Below are positions 1 to 5,546 of a DNA stretch of 6,345 nt, piece by piece. Position 1 is the first letter of the stretch. Every line of letters starts with the position of its first letter. The notes beneath the pieces were generated by a model. That model saw only the letters and a program-made list of their open reading frames with translations, had not been told where the DNA came from and ran no database searches. Origin of the DNA: an uncultured Burkholderiaceae bacterium (lineage in GTDB: Bacteria > Pseudomonadota > Gammaproteobacteria > Burkholderiales > Burkholderiaceae); assembly GCA_937862845.1 (NCBI GenBank), contig CALMCK010000259.1, positions 1-6,345 of the forward strand, read 5' to 3'. The translations under genes and the position numbers were made by a program.

Positions 1-1494
1 CATACTTGCTCGGTCACCTGTAAAAACGTCTGGACCAGCCGCGATGGCGTCGAGTACGCATGGTTTAACAATGTGGAAACCAAGCCGGGCATCGGTTATC
101 CCAAAGAATGGGAAAACCAGGACAAATGGAATGGCGGCTGGATACGCAAACCGAACGGCAAACTGCAACCGAAGCAAGGTGGCAAGCTCAAGATTTTGTC
201 GAATATTTTCGCCAATCCCAACATGCCCGAAGTGGACGAATACTACGAGCCTTTCACGTTTGACTACGAGCATTTACAAAACGCACCCGAAATGCAAACC
301 CTGCCGACCGCCCGCCCCGTCTCTGTGTTGACGGGTGAGAAAATGGAAAAAATCGAATGGGGCCCAAACTGGGAAGACGATTTGGGTGGCGAATTTAGCC
401 AACGCAGCAAAGATGCGTTGTTTGAAGGCATTCAAAAGGACATCCACGCGACATTTGAAAACACCTTCATGATGTATCTGCCGCGTCTGTGCGAGCATTG
501 CCTCAACCCGACGTGTGTGGCATCGTGTCCGTCGGGCTCGATTTATAAACGTGAAGACGACGGCATTGTGCTGATTGATCAAGACAAATGTCGCGGCTGG
601 CGCATGTGCATCTCTGGCTGCCCATACAAAAAAATCTACTACAACTGGACTTCGGGCAAAGCCGAAAAATGCACCTTCTGCTTCCCACGCATCGAAGCGG
701 GTCAACCGACCGTCTGCTCAGAAACCTGCGTCGGCCGCATTCGCTACTTGGGCGTTTTGCTCTATGACGCCGATCAAATCGAAGCCGCTGCCAGCGTCGA
801 GAATGAACAAGACTTGTACGAGTCACAATTGGGTCTGTTCCTCGATCCGAACGATCCTGCGATACAAGCGGAAGCATTGAAGCAAGGCATTCCACAGTCA
901 TGGCTAGACTCGGCGCAAAACTCGCCCGTGTACAAAATGGCCGTCGAGTGGAAAGTGGCATTCCCATTGCATCCTGAATACCGCACATTGCCGATGGTTT
1001 GGTACATCCCGCCACTCTCGCCGATTCAGTCCGCGATGGAGAGCGGCATCATCGGCGAAAACGGCATCATCCCTGACGTGAAAGACTTGCGCATTCCTCT
1101 GAAATATTTGGCCAATCTGTTAACCGCAGGCAATGAAACGCCGATATTGAATGCACTCGAAACCATGATTGCCATGCGTCGATACAAGCGCGCGCAGTCG
1201 GTTGAAAAAAGAACCGATGAATCGACTTTGTCCAACACACATTTGAACGGCACGCAAGTCGAGGAAATGTATCAAATCATGGCGATTGCCAATTACGAAG
1301 ACCGCTTTGTGATTCCATCCTCGCACAAAGAAATGGCCGAAGACGCATTTGATGACAAAGGCTCTTGTGGCTTCACCTTTGGCAACGGCTGCTCCGATGG
1401 CACGTCCAAACCGAGCTTGTTTGGTAAGAAAAAAGCCACGCCAATCGTGTTTTACGATTTGCGCAAAGACCGGGAGAAAAACAGTGGAAAATAA
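1..1494 (+). CDS. narH: Respiratory nitrate reductase beta subunit NarH (5' end cut off)
   Basis: NarH is the iron-sulfur subunit of membrane-bound nitrate reductase NarGHI. It passes electrons from haem b in NarI to molybdenum-containing NarG on the cytoplasmic face. The frame is open from base 1 (first residues HTCSVTCKNVW) and gives 497 visible residues. Compared from memory with the E. coli protein (about 512 residues), roughly 19 N-terminal residues are missing, including the first two cysteines of the first cluster motif. Visible ligands: C3 and C7; the CEHCLNPTC group starting at C164; and CRGWRMC (C197, W200, C203, then C207). The tryptophan in that last motif is the known NarH signature for a [3Fe-4S] rather than [4Fe-4S] cluster. 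CTFC and CSETC motifs follow. The C-terminal stretch PSSHKEM...GSCGFTFGNGC is also typical. The gene overlaps narJ by 11 bp. No frameshift is seen. The identification is very secure. Confidence 0.98.
   Translation, partial: HTCSVTCKNVWTSRDGVEYAWFNNVETKPGIGYPKEWENQDKWNGGWIRKPNGKLQPKQGGKLKILSNIFANPNMPEVDEYYEPFTFDYEHLQNAPEMQTLPTARPVSVLTGEKMEKIEWGPNWEDDLGGEFSQRSKDALFEGIQKDIHATFENTFMMYLPRLCEHCLNPTCVASCPSGSIYKREDDGIVLIDQDKCRGWRMCISGCPYKKIYYNWTSGKAEKCTFCFPRIEAGQPTVCSETCVGRIRYLGVLLYDADQIEAAASVENEQDLYESQLGLFLDPNDPAIQAEALKQGIPQSWLDSAQNSPVYKMAVEWKVAFPLHPEYRTLPMVWYIPPLSPIQSAMESGIIGENGIIPDVKDLRIPLKYLANLLTAGNETPILNALETMIAMRRYKRAQSVEKRTDESTLSNTHLNGTQVEEMYQIMAIANYEDRFVIPSSHKEMAEDAFDDKGSCGFTFGNGCSDGTSKPSLFGKKKATPIVFYDLRKDREKNSGK
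1472..1476 (+). promoter_or_regulatory. Ribosome binding site setting the narJ GTG start
   Basis: GGGAG lies inside the 3' end of narH, 7 bases before the GTG at 1484. It supports that GTG as the narJ start over the ATG at 1349, which is deep inside narH and would add 45 residues with no counterpart in NarJ proteins. Confidence 0.75.
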
Positions 1495-2185
1495 AACCCA
1501 ACCCACGCTGTACAAAGTCGCCTCCGCGCTGCTGTGTTATCCCAGCGAAGAGTTGCAATCGGCCATCGGTGAAATACGCGCGGCACTCGCCGATGCGCCA
1601 GACTCTTTAATCTCGCTTGAGCCATTGTTACAGCACATTGAATCAACGGACTTGATTGATTTGCAAGAGTCGTATGTGGTTGTGTTTGACCGCAACCCGT
1701 CGCACTCTTTGCATTTGTTTGAGCATGTGTATGGCGAAGACCGCGCACGCGGTCAAGCCATGGTCGACTTGTTGGGCGAATACAGCAAGCATGGCTTTGA
1801 TGTGCTGAGCGATGAGTTGCCCGATTATGTGCCGTTGTTTTTGGAGTTTTTATCGACCTGCGATGCCGACGAGTCTGCCGCATTGCTCGGTGATGCGGTG
1901 CATGTGTTGGCCCACATCGGCAATAAATTAAAGGGCAGTGAGTCTTTATACGCCAGCGTATTTGACATCGTCATTGCCTGCTCGCCTGTCGCCGCCGAGC
2001 CTCTAAACGTCCCGCCGATTCGCGACATGGATGAAGCGCTCGAAACCTTTGGTCCCAGCGCAGAAGGTGTTGAGCCGCTGTTGTCAGCGCACGGCAATTC
2101 GCAAGGCATCCCAGAAATAGCGCCGATTAAATTTTACAACACATCCCCAAAAGCCAAACAATCCGACCGCAATACGTCGGTCTAA
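1484..2185 (+). CDS. narJ: Nitrate reductase molybdenum cofactor assembly chaperone NarJ
   Basis: NarJ is a cytoplasmic chaperone of the TorD/DmsD/NarJ type. It binds apo-NarG, assists cofactor insertion, and holds NarGH until it docks on NarI; it is not part of the finished enzyme. With the GTG start the product has 233 residues, close to the 236 I recall for E. coli NarJ. Recognisable parts are YKVASALLCYP near residues 10-20, the family core FDR...HSLHLFEHVYGEDRARGQAMVDL at about 68-96, and ELPDYVPLFLEFLS at 111-124. The C-terminal 40 residues are polar and look disordered. The start overlaps narH by 11 bp in another frame, so translational coupling is likely. narI begins 22 bp after the stop. 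Confidence 0.96.
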   Translation: MENKTQPTLYKVASALLCYPSEELQSAIGEIRAALADAPDSLISLEPLLQHIESTDLIDLQESYVVVFDRNPSHSLHLFEHVYGEDRARGQAMVDLLGEYSKHGFDVLSDELPDYVPLFLEFLSTCDADESAALLGDAVHVLAHIGNKLKGSESLYASVFDIVIACSPVAAEPLNVPPIRDMDEALETFGPSAEGVEPLLSAHGNSQGIPEIAPIKFYNTSPKAKQSDRNTSV

Positions 2186-2207
2186 AGCCATTGGATAGGA
2201 GCACGAC

Positions 2208-2894
2208 ATGACTTTTTTACATCATTTTTTATTTGGCATTTATCCTTACATCGCCATCGTTATTTTTCTTTTGGGTTCTTTGATTCGTTTTGAGCGTGAG
2301 CAGTACACGTGGAAAAGTGAATCATCGCAAATACTTTACAAAGGCAGTTTACGCCTTGGGAACAACCTATTTCACATCGGCATCATTGGCTTGTTTTTTG
2401 GGCATTTGGTTGGCCTGCTCACCCCCGTGATTGTATGGGACACGCTCGGCGTCTCTCACTCGGCCAAGCAACTGACCGCCATGATTGCAGGCGGCATCAT
2501 GGGCGCGCTGTGTTTCGTGGGGTTGCTGTTGTTGTTGGTTCGTCGTTTGACCAGTGCGCGTTTGGCGAAAAACACCACATGGCGCGACAAGCTGGTGTTG
2601 ATTTGGCTGCTCATCACGGTCACGGTTGGTCTTTCCACTATTTTTGTTTCCGCTGAGCATTTGGACGGCGAAGAAATGTTGGCACTGATGAACTGGGCAC
2701 AACACATCGTGACGTTCCGCGCAGGTGCGGCTGAGTTTATCGTCCACGCATCGTGGGTATTTAAACTGCATTTGTTCCTCGGCATGAGCATCTTTGTGAT
2801 TTTCCCCTTCACTCGACTGGTGCATGCATGGAGCGGCTTTGCCAGCGTGACTTACTTGGGTCGTGCATGGCAGCTGGTTCGCCCACGTAAATAA
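2208..2894 (+). CDS. narI: Respiratory nitrate reductase gamma subunit NarI (cytochrome b)
   Basis: NarI is the membrane anchor that oxidises quinol and carries two b haems, sending electrons to NarH and releasing protons on the periplasmic side. The product has 228 residues with five hydrophobic segments at about 10-28, 55-73, 88-111, 129-147 and 185-203. Histidines sit at 56 and 66 (LFHIGIIGLFFGH) and at 188 and 206 (KLHLF, RLVHAWSG). These match the four haem ligands of E. coli NarI (56, 66, 187, 205 from memory) almost number for number, so both haems should be present. RFEREQYTWK after the first helix is also typical. AGGAG at 2197-2201, 6 bases before the ATG, sets the start. This is the last gene of the operon: a strong terminator follows within 20 bp. 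Confidence 0.97.
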   Translation: MTFLHHFLFGIYPYIAIVIFLLGSLIRFEREQYTWKSESSQILYKGSLRLGNNLFHIGIIGLFFGHLVGLLTPVIVWDTLGVSHSAKQLTAMIAGGIMGALCFVGLLLLLVRRLTSARLAKNTTWRDKLVLIWLLITVTVGLSTIFVSAEHLDGEEMLALMNWAQHIVTFRAGAAEFIVHASWVFKLHLFLGMSIFVIFPFTRLVHAWSGFASVTYLGRAWQLVRPRK

Positions 2895-2912
2895 ACATCA
2901 CTTGTCACTTAT

Positions 2913-2948
2913 AAAAAAGCCTTACAGTTTTGACTGTAAGGCTTTTTT
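2913..2948 (+). terminator. Intrinsic terminator of the nar operon
   Basis: A perfect 16-bp stem (2913-2928 paired with 2933-2948) encloses a 4-base loop. The left arm begins with six A and the right arm ends with six T around a GCCTTACAGT core. It starts 18 bp after the narI stop. Because of its A-tract and T-tract symmetry it could also stop transcripts on the other strand, although no gene is seen there. Confidence 0.93.
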
Positions 2949-3097
2949 GAGAAAACGCGAAATCGTTGCCGCCTTGCGAGGCAAACCACCACGAGCGTTG
3001 TGGCAATGAGGCATCCACCAAAACACAACGATAAAGCAGCGCGCCCCAAGCGCACCGAAATCCCAAAACTTATGCTAACATATCAATCAATCCTTTA

Positions 3098-3114
3098 ATT
3101 TGGCCATGCCAAAT
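3098..3114. repeat. Palindrome ATTTGGC-CAT-GCCAAAT
   Basis: Two perfect 7-bp inverted arms with a 3-base centre lie 142 bp ahead of the lipoprotein ATG. The size and symmetry fit an operator for a dimeric regulator or a small hairpin. It has no T-tract, so it is not an intrinsic terminator. No specific regulator can be assigned. Confidence 0.4.
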
Positions 3115-3140
3115 GTTCGTCCGCAAGCGTCAAATTCGAG

Positions 3141-3157
3141 TTTTAATCGGATCAAAA
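3141..3157. repeat. Near-palindrome TTTTAATC-G-GATCAAAA
   Basis: Arms of 8 bases match at 7 of 8 positions around a single G. It lies about 100 bp ahead of the lipoprotein ATG. It resembles an FNR/Crp-type half-site pair (TTAAT and ATCAA), but the half sites are 3 bases apart instead of 4, so an FNR assignment is not supported. It may be an operator or chance in AT-rich sequence. Confidence 0.3.
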
Positions 3158-3255
3158 TCAAATGCCCTGAACCAAAATTTCATGGCATTTTTCATTTTAA
3201 ATCGCATTTACAACCCCATTCACCTCCCTTTAAACCCACATAAATCATCATTCTC

Positions 3256-3717
3256 ATGAACACAATTAGAACCCAAATCCTCGTTATCGTTGCCATCACC
3301 GCGCTCACCGCCTGCGGCGAAACAGTCGAAGTCAAACAATCGACCAACACCCCCGCCGCCGCAAGCACTGCACAGGCATCGGCTGCAGCCACCACCACGG
3401 GCGAGACAGTGACCACAACGGCCACGCAGTTGTTCAACGACTTTAAAGCCAATGAAACAGCCACCAAGGATTCGCTCACAGGTAAAACCGTATCGGTCAG
3501 CGGTGTCGTGACATCCGTGGACCATGTCATTGACGGCCCAACCATCGTCCATCTAGCGACGGGAGATGATTTGACCGAGGCGCATTTCGTCATTATCGAT
3601 TCAGATAAAGCGAGAGCAAGCGCGCTGCAAAGTGGCACTCAAGTCACACTGTCGTGCCCCAAAATCAGTCGTGAGTTCGACGCGCCCAAAGGTGAGGATT
3701 GCACGCTGCTCAAATAA
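3256..3717 (+). CDS. Putative lipoprotein with tRNA_anti-like OB-fold domain
   Basis: The product has 153 residues. Residues 1-20 form a lipoprotein signal: basic R5, hydrophobic ILVIVAITAL, then lipobox LTAC with C20 as the expected lipidated cysteine. Residues 27-54 are a Thr/Ala/Ser-rich linker. From about residue 55 the pattern ATQLFNDFKANE...LTGKTVSVSGVVTSVD...IVHLATG resembles the tRNA_anti-like OB-fold family, in which a short helix precedes a beta-barrel starting K-x-V-x-V-x-G-x-V. The C-terminal CPKISREFDAPKGEDCTLL carries two cysteines that could pair if the domain is periplasmic. Function in this family is mostly unknown and I do not assign one. No Shine-Dalgarno sequence is seen before the ATG; the start is chosen because it gives a complete signal peptide. 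It has its own surroundings: the nar terminator is far upstream and the next gene has its own promoter. Confidence 0.8.
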   Translation: MNTIRTQILVIVAITALTACGETVEVKQSTNTPAAASTAQASAAATTTGETVTTTATQLFNDFKANETATKDSLTGKTVSVSGVVTSVDHVIDGPTIVHLATGDDLTEAHFVIIDSDKARASALQSGTQVTLSCPKISREFDAPKGEDCTLLK

Positions 3718-3736
3718 CTCAGACACACATCCGCCT

Positions 3737-3765
3737 TTGAGGCAGATATAGACATCGCTTATAAT
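3737..3765 (+). promoter_or_regulatory. Sigma70-type promoter of the Bax inhibitor-like gene
   Basis: TTGAGG (3737-3742, 4 of 6 to consensus) and a perfect TATAAT (3760-3765) are separated by 17 bp. Transcription would start near 3772 and give a leader of about 60 bases. An extended -10-like TGCTATGAT at 3796-3804 could be a second start without a good -35. The promoter begins 20 bp after the lipoprotein stop, and no clear terminator separates them, so some read-through from the lipoprotein gene is possible. Confidence 0.75.
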
Positions 3766-3833
3766 AACTCGCGTCACGCATGTATTTAAAACCCATGCTA
3801 TGATGCGCTCAGTCAAACACAGAGGAGACAATC

Positions 3834-4598
3834 ATGGAATTTCGTTCTGGCAATCCAGTCCTATCGGATAAAGCATTTAACCAACACCTCGGCGCAACCA
3901 CCGATCGAATGACGCTCGACGGCACAGTCAACAAAACAGGCCTGTTGCTGTTCATCGCGGTACTGGCAGCGGCATGGCCATGGTCTCTGGTCATGCAACA
4001 CGCGAATGCTGGCACAGCCAATCCCAACGCTGGCTTGGTGGGTTTGCTGGCGATTGGCGGTGCGATTATTGGTTTGATTTTGGCTTTGATAATTTCATTT
4101 AAAGCGCACACAGCACCTTACTTGGCACCTGTTTATGCGGTATTTGAAGGCTTATTCCTCGGTGCGGTTTCAGGCTTTTTTGAAATGCGTTACCCCGGCA
4201 TTGTGCTGCAAGCGATTGGCTTAACATTCGGTACCCTTGGCGCATTGTTGCTGGCCTATAAAAGCGGCTTGATTCGTGCCAGTGAAAACTTCAAGCTCGG
4301 TATTGTCGCGGCAACGGGCGCCATTATGTTGCTGTATGTGGTGGGTTTTGTGTTGTCGTTTTTTGGCATTCAAATTCCTTTGATTCACGGCAGTGGTTTT
4401 GTCGGCATCGGCTTTAGTTTGTTTGTGGTGACGATTGCTGCATTGAATTTGGTGTTGGATTTTGACTTCATCGAAAACGGCGTGGCCGCAGGCGCGCCCA
4501 AATACATGGAGTGGTACGGCGCTTTTGGCTTGATTGTGACTTTGTTCTGGCTGTATCTCGAGATGTTGCGCTTGCTCGCCAAACTGCGCGACCGCTAA
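3834..4598 (+). CDS. Bax inhibitor-1/YccA family integral membrane protein
   Basis: The product has 254 residues: a polar N-terminus (MEFRSGNPVLSDKAF, typical of the bacterial BaxI_1 subgroup) followed by seven hydrophobic segments at about 35-54, 67-89, 95-117, 123-141, 154-174, 189-208 and 228-248. Family marks are VFEGLFLGAVS at 103-113 with E105 in the third helix, NLVLDFDFIENG at 205-216 with D209 and D211, and APKYMEWYGAFGL at 221-233. In the characterised relative BsYetJ, acidic residues of the last helices form a pH-sensitive calcium leak gate; D209/D211 are the natural candidates here, but that transfer is inference. It is expected in the inner membrane, and its role in this organism is unknown. 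AGGAG at 3823-3827, 6 bases before the ATG, supports the start. It has its own promoter upstream and terminator downstream, so it is probably a single-gene transcript. Confidence 0.93.
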   Translation: MEFRSGNPVLSDKAFNQHLGATTDRMTLDGTVNKTGLLLFIAVLAAAWPWSLVMQHANAGTANPNAGLVGLLAIGGAIIGLILALIISFKAHTAPYLAPVYAVFEGLFLGAVSGFFEMRYPGIVLQAIGLTFGTLGALLLAYKSGLIRASENFKLGIVAATGAIMLLYVVGFVLSFFGIQIPLIHGSGFVGIGFSLFVVTIAALNLVLDFDFIENGVAAGAPKYMEWYGAFGLIVTLFWLYLEMLRLLAKLRDR

Positions 4599-4622
4599 TC
4601 ACAACAACATGCGGCACATCCC

Positions 4623-4652
4623 AAAAAAGCACCTGTCTCATGGTGCTTTTTT
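4623..4652 (+). terminator. Intrinsic terminator after the Bax inhibitor-like gene
   Basis: An 11-bp perfect stem (4623-4633 with 4642-4652), AAAAAAGCACC and its complement, encloses an 8-base loop and ends in six T. It lies 25 bp after the stop codon. Like the nar terminator it has a flanking A-tract and could work on both strands. Confidence 0.9.
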
Positions 4653-4819
4653 GTATTTATATTTTTGATGTACTATTCTAGTGAGCCACTTTGAATTCTT
4701 TTGCTCCATTTGCCGTACGCCAAAACAAGCGCGCCGCTCCATCTCTTTTCACACACTTCTTGATTGTTTCACGCGTAAAATGGGCCATCCATTAAACACC
4801 ATTGCCCGCCACATTTCAC

Positions 4820-4824
4820 GGGAG
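4820..4824 (+). promoter_or_regulatory. Ribosome binding site setting the response regulator start
   Basis: GGGAG stands 6 bases before the ATG at 4831. It favours this start over the in-frame GTG at 4681, which would add 50 residues ahead of the receiver domain with no family resemblance. Confidence 0.75.
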
Positions 4825-4830
4825 AACAGC

Positions 4831-5514
4831 ATGAACGATACCCATTTCAATGTCTTAATCGCCGACGACCATGAGCTGATTTTACAAGCCATGCAAAAAC
4901 TGGTCGGCCATTTGCGCCCACGGATGGCGAGCCATTTGGTGAGCGATTGGCCGCATTTACTATCGACTCTCGAGCAGCAAGCGTCCATGGATTTGGCGAT
5001 CGTTGATTTGCACATGCCGGGGTCTGGTTTGGATTGCTTCATTGAGCTGTCAAACCGCTACCCTGATTTACCCGTCGTGGTGGTGTCGGCTGAAACCTCG
5101 GTGGCGGTGGTGCGCGTGCTGTTTGATCAGGCGAACATCAAAGGTTTCATCCCTAAAAGCGATCAAGCAGCGGTTCTGCTGCAGGCATTAAAACTGGTGT
5201 TGGCAGGCGGGAAGTATCTGCCAGCGTTCATGCTGGCAGGCGGCCCAGAGTTGCCAGAGCCTGCATCGTTCGCCGTGACCACATCATCTGTTGCCGCATC
5301 TGTCACTCCGCCGCAAGCTGCGTGGGGTTTGTCGAGCCGCTTGCAAGATGTGTTGCGTTTGTTGGCGCAGGGCTTGTCAAACAAAATGATTGCACGCCAG
5401 CTGGGCATCAGTGATTTGACGGTAAAAACCCATGTGAACATTTTATACAAACAAATGGGCGTCAAAAATCGAGCCGAGGCAACTGCGATGTTTTTACGGC
5501 AACATCCACAATAA
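4831..5514 (+). CDS. NarL/FixJ-type response regulator, LuxR-type DNA-binding domain
   Basis: A cytoplasmic transcription factor of 227 residues. The receiver domain covers about 6-125: acidic pair D12-D13, phosphoacceptor D59 in VDLHMPG, S86 in VVVVSAE at the switch position, and K109 in IPKS, so all catalytic positions are filled. A Pro/Ala/Thr/Ser-rich linker (about 138-165) joins the LuxR/GerE helix-turn-helix at 166-222, with QGLSNKMIARQLGISDLTVKTHV containing the recognition helix. The start of that domain reads LSSRLQDVL where the family usually has LTPRExEVL, so the conserved glutamate is a leucine. The gene faces the hybrid kinase and ends 32 bp from it, which suggests a partnership; it is not shown to be the nitrate regulator NarL. 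A weak promoter candidate, TTGTAT (4651-4656), 17 bp, TATTCT (4674-4679), lies just past the upstream terminator. Confidence 0.93.
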   Translation: MNDTHFNVLIADDHELILQAMQKLVGHLRPRMASHLVSDWPHLLSTLEQQASMDLAIVDLHMPGSGLDCFIELSNRYPDLPVVVVSAETSVAVVRVLFDQANIKGFIPKSDQAAVLLQALKLVLAGGKYLPAFMLAGGPELPEPASFAVTTSSVAASVTPPQAAWGLSSRLQDVLRLLAQGLSNKMIARQLGISDLTVKTHVNILYKQMGVKNRAEATAMFLRQHPQ

Positions 5515-5546
5515 CCGCACACCACCACACGCCGCCATTACAAACA

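Larger units (their letters stand above)
2949..3255. other. Intergenic region without a recognised gene
   Basis: About 307 bases separate the nar terminator from the lipoprotein gene. No protein or RNA gene is recognised. The left part is GC-richer and holds short inverted repeats: TTGCC/GGCAA at 2966-2984, and CGTTGTG (2996-3002) with CACAACG (3024-3030). The right part is AT-rich and holds two palindromes, listed separately, and a looser pair AAATGCC (3160-3166) with GGCATTT (3184-3190). The promoter of the lipoprotein gene should lie here, but I see no convincing -35/-10 pair. The best fragment is an extended -10-like TGCTAACAT at 3073-3081 without a matching -35. Confidence 0.6.

Noticed and set aside
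574..581. TTGATCAA palindrome within narH
   Set aside because: It lies inside conserved coding sequence (LIDQDK) and is explained by the protein.
274..705. Long minus-strand frames opposite narH
   Set aside because: They are shadows of a strongly conserved gene, with His/Ala/Phe-rich low-sense translations and no ribosome site.
1349..1483. Longer narJ starting at the ATG at 1349
   Set aside because: It lies within narH in another frame and adds 45 basic residues absent from NarJ proteins. GTG at 1484 has a ribosome site and gives the usual length.
3143..3155. FNR-binding site TTAAT-CGG-ATCAA
   Set aside because: FNR and Crp-type boxes need four bases between half sites; here there are three, and one half site also departs from TTGAT. 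It is kept only as an unassigned palindrome.
3130..3207. Minus-strand 25-codon frame preceded by GGGAGG
   Set aside because: The ribosome-site-like GGGAGG is 15 bases from the ATG, the peptide (rich in Phe, Lys and Met) resembles nothing known, and no promoter is seen.
3192..3638. Minus-strand frames of 110-148 codons opposite the lipoprotein gene
   Set aside because: The + strand frame has a full lipoprotein signal and domain; the antisense Val/Ala/Ser-rich reading reflects the Thr/Ala-rich linker.
4748..4781. Possible promoter TTCACA ... TAAAAT before the response regulator
   Set aside because: Both hexamers are good (5 of 6), but the spacer is 22 bp, too long for sigma70.
4681..4830. In-frame extension of the response regulator from a GTG at 4681
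   Set aside because: The added 50 residues look unlike any receiver N-terminus. The ATG at 4831 has a well-placed GGGAG, and the receiver fold begins right after it.
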